A DNA stretch of 64,000 bases from positions 806,001 through 870,000 of the forward strand of contig NZ_CP058983.1 in the NCBI RefSeq assembly GCF_019278465.1, given 5' to 3'. A model generated the notes under the pieces. The model was not told where the DNA came from, made no database searches, and was given only the letters and a program-made list of their open reading frames with translations. This stretch comes from Tenacibaculum sp. AHE14PA. Lineage in GTDB: Bacteria > Bacteroidota > Bacteroidia > Flavobacteriales > Flavobacteriaceae. This document shows, piece after piece, positions 41,601-50,750 of this stretch; position 1 is the first letter of the stretch, and each line of letters starts with the position of its first letter. The position numbers were made by a program, and so were the translations under genes.

Positions 41601-43586
41601 ATGAAGCATTCTAACATTCTTAATATTGGTATTTTAGCACATGTAGATGCCGGAAAAACCACATTAACAGAACATTTGTTATATCATGTTGGTGCTATTA
41701 GAAAAATAGGAAGTGTAGATAAAGGATCTGCAGTTACCGATAATTTAACTTTAGAAAAAGAACGCGGAATTTCGATTAAAGCTGCTACGACTTCTTTTAA
41801 TTGGAAAAACACGAAAATTAACTTAATTGACACTCCTGGCCACGTAGATTTTTCTAGTGAGGTTGCAAGAACTCTTTGTGTTGTTGATGCTGTTATTTTA
41901 GTAATTTCTGCTGTTGAGGGCGTGCAAGAACATACCTTAACAATAGTCGATGCTTTGCATAATTTAAAAATACCTACATTAATTTTCATCAATAAAATAG
42001 ACAGACCAGGCGCAAACACAGAAGCCGTTTTACGACAAATAAAAAAAGAGCTCCAATATAAAACGGTAGCTATTTCTACGAGTTATGATGAAGGTTTAAC
42101 TTCTGCGTATATAACCGAGGTTTTTAACAATAATAAAATTAGTAAGGAGCAAAAAGAAGCTATTACTGAAGAACTCATAGAAACTGATGAAAAGCTGCTT
42201 ACTCAATATTTAAACGGAATTCATTTTTCTGATGAAGTCTATTTAAACACAATTGCAAAAAGTACTTCAAACAATATGATAGTTCCTGTTTTTACTGGAA
42301 TTGCGAAAAACAACATTGGTGTTGAAATTTTATTAAACGGATTGGTAGATTTTATCAAACCTAAAAAGAGAAATATTTCTGAAGAAGTTGCCGCTTACGT
42401 ATATAAATTAGAGCATAATAAAGTTCATGGCGCAATGGCACATGTAAAAGTTTTTTCGGGTGAATTATCTACCAAATCGGTTATTAATAATCATACACAA
42501 GGATTAGAAACTAAAATTAATCAGACTAAAGTATTTCATCATACAAAACATTTAGATACTAATATTACAGCAGGAGACATCGGTATAATTACTGGAGTTT
42601 TAGGTACAAAAGCAGGTGATATTTTAGGAAATCCTTCAGAGATTCCAACCTTACCTGAATTAAACATTCCCGTTTTAAGCGTACAAGTAATTGCCATTAA
42701 CGATAAAGATTATAATGCCCTTGCTCAAGCATTACAGCTTATCGATAAAGAAGATCCGAGTTTACAATTTAAATGGCATAAACCCGAAAAAGAATTGATT
42801 CTTTTATTAATGGGAGACATGCAAATAGAAGTACTCACCCACTTATTACAAGAACGCTTTAATATTGCTGTAAATTTTACAGATCCACAAATAGTTTATA
42901 AAGAAACAATAACTAAAGCTGCCGAAGGTTATATTCGTTATTGGATGCCGAAACCTTGTTGGGCAATTATGACTTTTTTAATTGAACCAGCAGCGTTAAA
43001 CTCTGGCATTACGTATCAATCAATTGTTTCTAAAAATGATGTTCATAATAAATATCAAAATGAAATAGCAAAAACAATTCCAAAAGCCTTAGAACAAGGT
43101 CTTTTAGGCTGGAATGTTACCGATGTAAAAATCACTTTAATTAAAGGAGAAGATCATAATGTGCACTCTAGACCTGGAGATTTTAATTTAGCCACTCCAA
43201 TGGGAATCATGAAAGGTTTAGAAAATGGCGGAACTCATTTGCTAGAACCTTTATTACGCTTTGAAATAAAAACCAATGAAGAGTTATTAGGTAAATTAAT
43301 TTCTGAACTTACTCATAGAAGAGCAACGATAAATACTCCTACTTTTGAGCAAGATTTGGTAATATTATCGGGTACGATTCCTGTTGCTACGTCTTTAGAT
43401 CTTAGCATAAAACTAAATAGTATTTGCAGCGGTAGACTTCGTTTAAGAACCGTTTTTCATGAATATGCTGTTTGTCCTGAAGGAGAAGGAAAAACAAAGA
43501 AGTTTAAAGGTGTAAATCCGTTAGATGAAGCGCAATGGATTTTACATCGCCGTGGTGCTTACAAGGCCGATGAACGTGTTATTTAG
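41601..43586 (+). CDS. TetM-like ribosomal protection GTPase
   Basis: A 661-aa translational GTPase of the EF-G/TetM type. The G motifs are intact: AHVDAGKTTLTEHLLYHVG (G1), TLEKERGISIKAA (G2), DTPGH (G3) and NKID (G4). Domains III-V follow, with segments that match TetM/TetO well: AKNNIGVEILLNGLVDF, EQGLLGWNVTDVKI and SRPGDFNLATP. The domain IV loop that carries YSPVSTPADF in TetM reads GEDHNVHSRPGDF here, and the C-terminus also differs, so tetracycline protection is uncertain. It is distinct from canonical EF-G. The 3' end overlaps the convergent lpxK gene by 8 nt. Confidence 0.85.
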   Translation: MKHSNILNIGILAHVDAGKTTLTEHLLYHVGAIRKIGSVDKGSAVTDNLTLEKERGISIKAATTSFNWKNTKINLIDTPGHVDFSSEVARTLCVVDAVILVISAVEGVQEHTLTIVDALHNLKIPTLIFINKIDRPGANTEAVLRQIKKELQYKTVAISTSYDEGLTSAYITEVFNNNKISKEQKEAITEELIETDEKLLTQYLNGIHFSDEVYLNTIAKSTSNNMIVPVFTGIAKNNIGVEILLNGLVDFIKPKKRNISEEVAAYVYKLEHNKVHGAMAHVKVFSGELSTKSVINNHTQGLETKINQTKVFHHTKHLDTNITAGDIGIITGVLGTKAGDILGNPSEIPTLPELNIPVLSVQVIAINDKDYNALAQALQLIDKEDPSLQFKWHKPEKELILLLMGDMQIEVLTHLLQERFNIAVNFTDPQIVYKETITKAAEGYIRYWMPKPCWAIMTFLIEPAALNSGITYQSIVSKNDVHNKYQNEIAKTIPKALEQGLLGWNVTDVKITLIKGEDHNVHSRPGDFNLATPMGIMKGLENGGTHLLEPLLRFEIKTNEELLGKLISELTHRRATINTPTFEQDLVILSGTIPVATSLDLSIKLNSICSGRLRLRTVFHEYAVCPEGEGKTKKFKGVNPLDEAQWILHRRGAYKADERVI

Positions 43587-44622
43587 TATTTTCTTCAGCT
43601 TTTACATGATCAATTATAAACTGCTTAAACTTTTCTTCTTCTGATAAAAAAGCACTTTTTATAGTTATATAACACATGTTTTTAAGTTTACCTTGTAAAC
43701 GCATATAATCTTTTTCCGTTGTTAAGATTATCTTGTTTTCAGACGCTAAATCATTAAATAATTTTTCGATTTTTAAAATATCTTGCGCATTAAAATCATA
43801 ATGATCTGCATATTCTAAATGCTTATAATTGATATTTTCTTTTGATAAAAAACTTAATAACGAACTAGGCTTTGCAATTCCTGTAACTAACAAAACATCT
43901 TTATGCTTTAAATCAGCAATGGTAAGTTCAGATTCTGCTCCTTTTAAGTTTTCATCGTAAGAAATACTGGTAAAAAATAACTGTTGATTTTTACTAGGAT
44001 TAATTTTTATTCTGATTTTTTCTTTAGCTGCTTCTGATAAATTCTCAGGACATTTCGTAACAATTATTATAGCTGCACGATTTGCCCCTCTTCTACTCTC
44101 TCTTAAATTTCCGGTAGGTAAAATAAAATCATCCACATACAAATCGTCATATTTCGTTAACAAAATATAACTACTACCCTTTACTTTTCTATGCTGATAA
44201 GCATCATCTAATAAAACAACTTGCGGCGAAACATCACTTTTTAATAATTGTTGAATTCCGTTTGTTCTATCAGCATCAACAGCTATGGTTACTTCATTTT
44301 TAAACTTTTTATAAAACTGTAAAGGCTCATCACCAACATCAGCTGCAGCATGTTTGGAATTTACAATCTGAAAACCTGTTGTTTTACGCTTGTAACCTCT
44401 ACTTAAAACTGCAACCTTATGTGTATCTTTTAGTAAACGAATTAAATATTCTATTTGTGGCGATTTTCCTGTTCCACCAACACTTAAGTTTCCGACTACA
44501 ATAACAGGAATATCAAAAGAGGTAGATTTTAATACACCTAACTCAAAAAACCAATTACGAATCGTTGTAACAACGTCGTATAAAACAGCAAACGGAAATA
44601 ATAAAAATCGAAGTAATTTCAT
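43579..44622 (-). CDS. lpxK: Tetraacyldisaccharide 4'-kinase
   Basis: This enzyme phosphorylates the 4' position of the lipid A disaccharide at the inner membrane. The 347-aa protein has an N-terminal membrane-anchoring segment (LLRFLLFPFAVLYDVVTTIRN), the P-loop VGNLSVGGTGKSPQIEYLI at about 41-59, and LDDAYQHRKV near 138, as in the family. The presence of lpxK is expected for this Gram-negative phylum. A candidate -7 box ends only 5 nt before the ATG. Confidence 0.95.
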   Translation of the reverse strand: MKLLRFLLFPFAVLYDVVTTIRNWFFELGVLKSTSFDIPVIVVGNLSVGGTGKSPQIEYLIRLLKDTHKVAVLSRGYKRKTTGFQIVNSKHAAADVGDEPLQFYKKFKNEVTIAVDADRTNGIQQLLKSDVSPQVVLLDDAYQHRKVKGSSYILLTKYDDLYVDDFILPTGNLRESRRGANRAAIIIVTKCPENLSEAAKEKIRIKINPSKNQQLFFTSISYDENLKGAESELTIADLKHKDVLLVTGIAKPSSLLSFLSKENINYKHLEYADHYDFNAQDILKIEKLFNDLASENKIILTTEKDYMRLQGKLKNMCYITIKSAFLSEEEKFKQFIIDHVKAEENTK

Positions 44623-44627
44623 TACAT

Positions 44628-44635
44628 CAAAAGTA
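44628..44635 (-). promoter_or_regulatory. Candidate lpxK -7 box
   Basis: The minus strand reads TACTTTTG, fitting TAnnTTTG, ending 5 nt before the ATG at 44622. It implies a leaderless or nearly leaderless transcript. Confidence 0.4.
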
Positions 44636-44645
44636 AAAATTATTT

Positions 44646-44717
44646 CGTTATTACGAACAAAGTGAAGTAATCTTTCAAGGTAAATTAGATTACTTCGTCA
44701 TTCTTCCTCGTAATGAC
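44646..44717. repeat. Intergenic inverted repeat, family B
   Basis: TCGTTATTACGAACAAAGTG at the left end and CTTCCTCGTAATGACAAG at the right are recognisable as the ends found at 17056-17134, with GAAGTAATCT / AGATTACTTC as the inner complementary arms. It lies between the divergent lpxK and Nif3-like genes. Confidence 0.7.
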
Positions 44718-44756
44718 AAGTTTTAGTAACTTAGCGGTATCCATTAAATCAAGAAA

Positions 44757-45851
44757 ATGCAAATAAAAGACGTTACTGACCATATTGAAAAACTAGCACC
44801 ACTTTCGTATGCTGAAGATTTTGACAATGTAGGTTTACTAATTGGAAGTTATAACACAAAAGTAACTGGAGTTATAGTTACGCTTGACACTTTAGAAGAA
44901 ACCGTTGATGAGGCTATTGCCAACAACTGCAACTTAATTGTAAGCTTTCACCCGATTGTTTTTAGTGGATTGAAAAAAATAAATGGAAATAATTATGTAG
45001 AGCGTGTTGTTTTAAAAGCAATTCAAAACAACATTGCCATTTATGCTACACATACTGCTTTAGATAACGTTAATAATGGAGTTTCAGCTAAAATGTGTGA
45101 AGTTTTAGGCTTACAAAATTGTAAAACATTAATTCCTAAAAAAGGAATTATAAAGAAACTTACTACCTATGTTCCGATTGCTGAAGCTGAAAAATTACGC
45201 ACCAAACTTTTTAATGCCGGAGCAGGAAGTATTGGTAATTATGAAAATTGCTCTTTTAATGTAGAAGGCAAAGGAAGTTATAAAGGCGGAGAAAACTCAA
45301 ACCCAACCGTTGGCGAAAAAGGTACATTCATGTTTGAAGAAGAAACCTGTATTTCGGTAACTTTTGATAGTTATTTAGAAGGTAAAATATTAAAAGCTTT
45401 GTTCGATTTTCATTTGTATGAAGAAGTAGCTTACGAAATTATTACTTTAGAAAACAGTAACCAACATATAGGTATGGGAATGCTTGGTGAATTAGCAAAC
45501 CCTATGAATGAAAAGGAATTTCTAACTTTTGTTAAGAAAACTTTTAAAACTGATTGCGTTAGACATTCTGAATTGTTAGATAAACCAATTAAAAAAGTTG
45601 CTGTTTTAGGCGGATCAGGAAGCTTTGCCATAAAAAAGGCCATGAGATTGAAAGCAGATGCTTATATTAGTGCTGATTTTAAATATCATGAGTTTTTTAA
45701 AGCTGAAAAAAGAATATTACTTGCTGATGTTGGACATTATGAAAGTGAACAGTTTACAAAAAACCTTTTGAGTGATTATCTTCGTAAAAAATTTAGTACT
45801 TTTGCGATTATTTTAAGTGAAAAAAGTACAAATCCAATACACTATATATAA
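44757..45851 (+). CDS. Nif3-like dinuclear metal-centre protein
   Basis: A 364-aa NIF3/DUF34 protein. N-terminal APLSYAEDFDNVGLLIG and SFHPIVFSG carry the metal-binding His/Asp residues; a central inserted domain covers about 125-230, and the family's C-terminal GHYESEQF supplies further ligands. Members form hexamers with two metal ions. They have been linked to GTP cyclohydrolase-like activity, but the function here is unknown. It is followed 3 nt later by the coiled-coil zinc-ribbon-type gene, a pairing common in Bacteroidota. Confidence 0.9.
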   Translation: MQIKDVTDHIEKLAPLSYAEDFDNVGLLIGSYNTKVTGVIVTLDTLEETVDEAIANNCNLIVSFHPIVFSGLKKINGNNYVERVVLKAIQNNIAIYATHTALDNVNNGVSAKMCEVLGLQNCKTLIPKKGIIKKLTTYVPIAEAEKLRTKLFNAGAGSIGNYENCSFNVEGKGSYKGGENSNPTVGEKGTFMFEEETCISVTFDSYLEGKILKALFDFHLYEEVAYEIITLENSNQHIGMGMLGELANPMNEKEFLTFVKKTFKTDCVRHSELLDKPIKKVAVLGGSGSFAIKKAMRLKADAYISADFKYHEFFKAEKRILLADVGHYESEQFTKNLLSDYLRKKFSTFAIILSEKSTNPIHYI

Positions 45852-45854
45852 CAG

Positions 45855-46625
45855 ATGGCAAAAAAAGAAGTAACGGTAGAAGAAAAGTTAAGAGCGTTAT
45901 ATGATTTACAGTTAATCGATTCTAGAATTGACGAAATCAGAAATGTTCGTGGTGAATTACCTTTAGAAGTTGAAGATTTAGAAGATGAAGTTGCCGGATT
46001 AAACACAAGACTTTCTAAGTTAAAAGAAGAAGCTACAAGTATAGATACTGATGTTAGCAATAAAAAATTAGCTATTACAGAATCTAAAGCTTTAATCGAA
46101 AAGTATGCAGAACAACAAAAAAATGTTCGTAACAATCGTGAGTTTGATTCTTTAACAAAAGAAGTTGAATTTCAAGAATTAGAAATTGAATTGTCTGAAA
46201 AGAGAATTAAAGAATACAAGGTTAAAATAGCTCAGAAGAACGAAGTTATTGAAAAAACTAAAGAGAAATTAAAAAAGCAAGAAAATCATTTAACTCACAA
46301 GAAAAATGAATTAGATGCTATTTTAAAAGAAACAGAGAAAGAAGAGCAATTATTAAAAGATAAATCTATAGAATATGCAAAATCTATAGATGACCATTTA
46401 TTAACTGCCTATAACAGAATTCGTACAAAAGTAAGAAATGGTTTAGCCGTAGTTGCCATTGAACGTGGTGCTGCAGGAGGTTCTTTCTTTACAATACCAC
46501 CTCAGGTACAGTTAGAAATTGCTAATCGTAAGAAAATTACAATCGATGAGCATAGTGGTCGTATCTTAGTAGATGCTGCTTTAGCGCAAGAAGAAAAAGA
46601 AAAAATTGACAACTTATTTGTTTAA
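45855..46625 (+). CDS. Coiled-coil 'zinc ribbon' protein that has lost its cysteines
   Basis: A 256-aa protein: a long antiparallel coiled coil (about residues 10-180, rich in Glu/Lys) and a C-terminal domain that aligns with the C4-type zinc ribbon of this family. The domain's usual four Cys are all replaced: the knuckle GxCGGC reads GAAGGS, and CxxCGRIL reads DEHSGRIL. The frame and its length are intact and the rest of the domain is conserved (FFTIPPQVQLEIANRKKI), so this is a lineage-specific change and not decay. It follows the Nif3-like gene by 3 nt and ends at a terminator. Confidence 0.85.
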   Translation: MAKKEVTVEEKLRALYDLQLIDSRIDEIRNVRGELPLEVEDLEDEVAGLNTRLSKLKEEATSIDTDVSNKKLAITESKALIEKYAEQQKNVRNNREFDSLTKEVEFQELEIELSEKRIKEYKVKIAQKNEVIEKTKEKLKKQENHLTHKKNELDAILKETEKEEQLLKDKSIEYAKSIDDHLLTAYNRIRTKVRNGLAVVAIERGAAGGSFFTIPPQVQLEIANRKKITIDEHSGRILVDAALAQEEKEKIDNLFV

Positions 46626-46644
46626 TATTTTACTTTTAAATATA

Positions 46645-46678
46645 AAAAAAAGCTCTCGAAAACGAGGGCTTTTTTTTA
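46645..46678. terminator. Bidirectional terminator
   Basis: AAAAAAGCTCTCG, a 4-nt loop and CGAGGGCTTTTTTTT form a stem with T tracts in both directions, between convergent genes. Confidence 0.85.
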
Positions 46679-46703
46679 TGCGTAATAATAACAGTTTAAT
46701 CTT

Positions 46704-47669
46704 TTAACTATCGTGAATTGCTATATGCGCAATCGCATCTCCCTGATTTACGATTGGAGAATGGTTTAAGCAAATAATATAACCCGATACAGATGCTTTT
46801 ATTTTTCTTTCAAAAAAACCATATGGATCGGTTATCAAACCAATAACGGCTCCTTTTTCTACAGGATCTCCATTACGTAATAATGACCTATACATACCAG
46901 AAGCACTAGCTCTTATCCATTTTGAATCGCTAAAAACAACTTGCTCCTCATCTTTATCAAAAGGCTTATATGTGGCTGGAAATTTTTTAACACCTAAATG
47001 ATCTAAAACATTTAAAATCCCTGTAACCCCAACATGCGTTACTTTATTATTTATATCTAAAGACTTTCCTCCTTCATACAATAATACTTTTTTTCCTATT
47101 GCAACAGCCGATGCTCTAAAAGACTTATCACGCTCAGAAGAGTATTTAACAAACTTAGCTCCGAAAATCTTAGCTAAATTAAAAGTATCCGTATCATCTT
47201 CAGAAATTCTTACCTGCGGATAATTAAATCTATCATCACCACCTGTATGAAAATCAATACAATAATCTGCATACTCAACTACCTCATTCATAAAAGAATA
47301 CGCAAAATTACTTGCTAAAGAACCTTTTTTAGTACCAGGGAAACTTCTATTTAAATCTTTACCGTCAGGAAATTCTCTTGTCTTAATGATAAACCCAAAT
47401 ACGTTTACCACAGGAACGCAGATAATCATTCCTGCATCTGGCACATTGTATTTATTAGCAACTATTTGTCTAACAATCTCAATTCCATTCACCTCATTAC
47501 CATGAATACCTGCACTTACTAATACGCAAGGTCCATCTTTTTTGGCTCTACTTACAATAACAGCAACTTCTATTTTTGTTCTTGTATGTAATCGAGCAAT
47601 ATCCATTTTTATTTGATACGACTTACCAGGTAAAATTTTCTCTCCTAGTATTGTAATTTCTTTAGACAT
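46704..47669 (-). CDS. Succinylglutamate desuccinylase/aspartoacylase-family protein
   Basis: A 321-aa M14-like zinc protein. The metal motif HGNE is in [15 protein letters not shown] at about 52-66, the RDLNRxFPG-type motif in [12 protein letters not shown] at about 103-114, and the third ligand in [11 protein letters not shown] at about 137-147. It ends with a barrel-like segment. Members remove an acyl group from an amino acid. The upstream RimK-like ligase overlaps it by 8 nt, so the two very likely act together; one idea is addition and removal of amino acids on the same target. Confidence 0.85.
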   Translation of the reverse strand: MSKEITILGEKILPGKSYQIKMDIARLHTRTKIEVAVIVSRAKKDGPCVLVSAGIHGNEVNGIEIVRQIVANKYNVPDAGMIICVPVVNVFGFIIKTREFPDGKDLNRSFPGTKKGSLASNFAYSFMNEVVEYADYCIDFHTGGDDRFNYPQVRISEDDTDTFNLAKIFGAKFVKYSSERDKSFRASAVAIGKKVLLYEGGKSLDINNKVTHVGVTGILNVLDHLGVKKFPATYKPFDKDEEQVVFSDSKWIRASASGMYRSLLRNGDPVEKGAVIGLITDPYGFFERKIKASVSGYIICLNHSPIVNQGDAIAHIAIHDS

Positions 47670-48549
47670 TTCTTTCTATATAACGAATAATGTTTTTAGC
47701 AATATCTAATTTAGTTGCTTGCTCTATACCTTCTAAACCAGGCGAAGAGTTTACTTCCATGATCATTGGTCCTGAATTAGATTGTAGCATATCTACCCCA
47801 CAAACACTTAAACCTAATTTCTTTGCAGCTTTTAACGCAGCGTTTTCTTCTTCTTCTGTTAATTCAAATAATTCGGCAGTTCCTCCTCTATGTAAATTAG
47901 ATCTAAACTCACCTTCTTTACCTTGTCTTTTCATTGCTCCAACTACATTTCCATCAACTACAAAAACACGTAAATCTGCTCCTTTAGCCTCTGCTATAAA
48001 TTCCTGAACAATAACACGTGCTTGCAAACCATTAAAGGCTTCTAATACCGATTCTGCCGCACTTTTTGTTTCTGCCAAAACAACACCTACACCTTGCGTA
48101 CCTTCAAGTAATTTAATAATACAAGGAGCTCCCCCTACTTTATTTATTACGGCACTAACATTTTTAGAGTTATTTGTAAAGGTAGTTTTAGGCATATTTA
48201 AACCAGCCTTAGATAGTACTTGCATGCTTTGCAACTTATCTCTAGAACACACCAAAGCTTGAGAGTTTAATGTAGAAAAAACATTCATCATCTCGAATTG
48301 GCGAACAACTGCAGTACCATAAAAAGTAATTGATGCTCCAATTCTTGGAATTACTGCATCTATGTTTTCTAAAAGTTTACCTTTATAATATATTTGCGGC
48401 TTTTTTTTCTCAATTAACAAATCACATTTTCCATGATCTATCACCAACATTTCATGTCCGCGTGCTTCTCCTGCAGCGACTAATCTTTTTGTTGAATATA
48501 ACTCTGGATTCCTTGATAATACTGCAATTCTTAATTTTTGCATTTTCAT
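47662..48549 (-). CDS. rimK: RimK-family ATP-grasp ligase
   Basis: A 295-aa ATP-grasp protein of the RimK type: [20 protein letters not shown] at the N-terminus, [31 protein letters not shown] for ATP, and the metal/ATP-binding [20 protein letters not shown] at the C-terminus. RimK adds glutamate residues to ribosomal protein S6 in E. coli, and relatives act on other targets. It overlaps the following aspartoacylase-like gene by 8 nt. An ATG two codons downstream (48543) is an equally possible start. Confidence 0.88.
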   Translation of the reverse strand: MKMQKLRIAVLSRNPELYSTKRLVAAGEARGHEMLVIDHGKCDLLIEKKKPQIYYKGKLLENIDAVIPRIGASITFYGTAVVRQFEMMNVFSTLNSQALVCSRDKLQSMQVLSKAGLNMPKTTFTNNSKNVSAVINKVGGAPCIIKLLEGTQGVGVVLAETKSAAESVLEAFNGLQARVIVQEFIAEAKGADLRVFVVDGNVVGAMKRQGKEGEFRSNLHRGGTAELFELTEEEENAALKAAKKLGLSVCGVDMLQSNSGPMIMEVNSSPGLEGIEQATKLDIAKNIIRYIERNV

Positions 48550-48572
48550 TAAATTATTTAATTTTCAGACAA

Positions 48573-48580
48573 CAAACATA
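48573..48580 (-). promoter_or_regulatory. Candidate rimK -7 box
   Basis: The minus strand reads TATGTTTG, fitting TAnnTTTG, 23 nt before the rimK ATG. Confidence 0.45.
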
Positions 48581-48765
48581 GAGCATTTTATATTTTATAT
48601 AGTAAAAAAAATAAAAATAAATTTTAAAGCTAAATCATTATAAAAAACCTAAATAAATAAGGGTTTAATAATTCATTTACAAAATTCTAATATTCATTGA
48701 GTATTTATATTTTCTTAATATAAGAAATTAAATTATTGGTAAAAAATTATCGCTATATTATATAA

Positions 48766-48795
48766 AAAAACTCGAATCATAAGATTCGAGTTTTA
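48766..48795 (-). terminator. Terminator of the DUF349 gene
   Basis: AAAAACTCGAATC, a 4-nt loop and GATTCGAGTTTTA form a perfect stem 24 nt past the DUF349 stop codon. The AT-rich stretch between it and the rimK promoter shows nothing else. Confidence 0.8.
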
Positions 48796-48818
48796 TAGTA
48801 ATTATTAAAAAAGTTAAA

Positions 48819-50663
48819 TTAATAATCTAACTTTTTTACATATGATAATTTAGATTTCCAAATAGCTAATTGGTCTTTAAATTCCTGAATTCCTTTGCGA
48901 ACATTTAAAACCAAAGGGTTGTCATCTTTAGCATTCGATATAAAACTTAAGTTATTCTCTAACTGCTGCATATCGCGAACAGATTCATCTATTTTTTTAC
49001 GAATAAAGTACTGCTCGTTATCTAATTTCTTATAATCTTCTTGCAACAAGTAAGTATCTACAACATTTTTAAACTTCATCATTTCGATATCAGCTTTACT
49101 CATATTTAGGTTTCCTAAATGAGCGTCTATAGCCTTGTTAAATTTCTCATCTAAATGACGAGCGTTTCTTGGCAAAGAACCTAAATTTCTCCAATTAACA
49201 ATGCTTTCTTTTATAGCTTCTAGCGTTAAATCTTCGGATGTTTTAAGGTTCTCTAAAAATTCTTTTTTAGTTTCTACAACAACTAACTGCTCTTTATTTT
49301 GTTCGTCTTTTTGAGCATGTAATCTATCGAAGTAGAAATTACATGCATTTTTAAAACGTTTCCATATATCATCAGAAAACTTTCTTGGCACATGACCAAC
49401 CTTTTTCCAATCAGACTGAATACGCTTCATTGTATTGGTCGTTTCTTCCCAATCGTCACTATCTTTTATACTTTCAGCAAGCTCTATTAAGGCTATTTTT
49501 CTTTTTAAATTCTCATTTTGAGTACTTTTCTCTGCTTTATAAAAAACGTTTTTAGAGCTGTTAAACTTTTTGGTTGCGTTTTTAAATTGTTGCCAAACAG
49601 CTTCACTTTTATTATAAGGCAATTTACCTATGTCGAAATATTTTTTTCTTAATTTTTCTAACTCCACAATACTTTTCTGCCAATCGTTATGTGATTTATT
49701 CTTAGAAGTATCAAATGCATCTATCTCTGCTATAACTACTAATTTAGCATCAATCATTTCTTGATACTTAGATTTTAATTCTTTAAAATATAAGTGTCGT
49801 TTGTCGTGTATTTTTTTGGTAGCTTCACTAAATTTACCCCAAACATCTTCTCTATGTTCTTTTCCTACAGGGCCTATTTCTTCTTTCCACAAACGGTGTA
49901 AGTCTTGTAAATCTTTAAATGCAACATTTACATCTGCTACCTCGTTTAATTCTTCTGCTCGCGTAATTAACTTTAATTTCTCTTCTAAATTATGTTTAAA
50001 GTCAAGCTCTCTAAAGTCTTTATTTAAGTTTAATAAATCATAAAAACGCTCTACATGATGATGGTAAACCTTCCAAGTATCATTATATTTTGTTTTGGGT
50101 ACAGGTCCAATCGTTTTCCAGCTTTTTTGAATTTTTTGAAAATCGTTGTACATCGTTTTTGCATCGGCAGTTACAATCAACGTTTTTAACTCATCTATTA
50201 AAACATTCCTTTCAGTAAGGTTCTCTTTTAATTGATTTTCTAATTGAGAATAATAAGCATCTCGTTTTGTTTTATACTCTCCTAGTAACTTATTGTATTC
50301 TGCTTTTACAGGACTTGAGAACTGAAAATCGATTGAATTTCCACCCTCAGCCAAGAAAGCTTCTTTTTTCTCTGCTAATAATGCACCAAACTTAGCATTA
50401 AATGCATTTTTAAGCGAATCGATATTCGATTTTAACTGCTGTACTTGATAGTTAGCTAATAACTTTTTTAATTCTTCAACCAATGAATCTAACTCCATAG
50501 AAGTATATTCTAACATTGGTATTTCGTGCTTTTCATCTGCTTTTTCAGCATCGTTAGCCACTTCATTCTCTACTTCGTTTACTGCATTTTCAGTTTCTGC
50601 TTTTACTACAGTATTTTCTTCAGTAATTGGTTGTTGTAATTTTTCTTCGTTATTTTCTAACAT
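48819..50663 (-). CDS. DUF349 repeat protein
   Basis: A 614-aa soluble, helical protein. An acidic N-terminus (about 1-60, rich in Glu/Asn/Val) precedes several DUF349 repeats marked by a Trp-containing core: QKSWKTIGPVPKTKYNDTWK, RLWKEEIGPVGKEHREDVWG, YFDIGKLPYNKSEAVWQQFK and QSDWKKVGHVPRKFSDDIWK, plus a degenerate copy. The repeats are spaced about 70 residues apart. The family is uncharacterised; the repeats suggest a protein-binding scaffold. It is the last gene of the tamB-DUF368-aroE run. Confidence 0.88.
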   Translation of the reverse strand: MLENNEEKLQQPITEENTVVKAETENAVNEVENEVANDAEKADEKHEIPMLEYTSMELDSLVEELKKLLANYQVQQLKSNIDSLKNAFNAKFGALLAEKKEAFLAEGGNSIDFQFSSPVKAEYNKLLGEYKTKRDAYYSQLENQLKENLTERNVLIDELKTLIVTADAKTMYNDFQKIQKSWKTIGPVPKTKYNDTWKVYHHHVERFYDLLNLNKDFRELDFKHNLEEKLKLITRAEELNEVADVNVAFKDLQDLHRLWKEEIGPVGKEHREDVWGKFSEATKKIHDKRHLYFKELKSKYQEMIDAKLVVIAEIDAFDTSKNKSHNDWQKSIVELEKLRKKYFDIGKLPYNKSEAVWQQFKNATKKFNSSKNVFYKAEKSTQNENLKRKIALIELAESIKDSDDWEETTNTMKRIQSDWKKVGHVPRKFSDDIWKRFKNACNFYFDRLHAQKDEQNKEQLVVVETKKEFLENLKTSEDLTLEAIKESIVNWRNLGSLPRNARHLDEKFNKAIDAHLGNLNMSKADIEMMKFKNVVDTYLLQEDYKKLDNEQYFIRKKIDESVRDMQQLENNLSFISNAKDDNPLVLNVRKGIQEFKDQLAIWKSKLSYVKKLDY

Positions 50664-50750
50664 ATCTACAATGTTTAAGTTCCTAATAATTAATTTTATA
50701 AATATACGGATTCTAATAGAATACCAAATTTTATTTTCAAGTAGTTATCG

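Noticed and set aside
41601-43586. Acquired tetracycline resistance gene
   Set aside because: There are no mobile element, repeat or composition signs around it and the drug-contacting loop differs, so it was called a chromosomal relative only.
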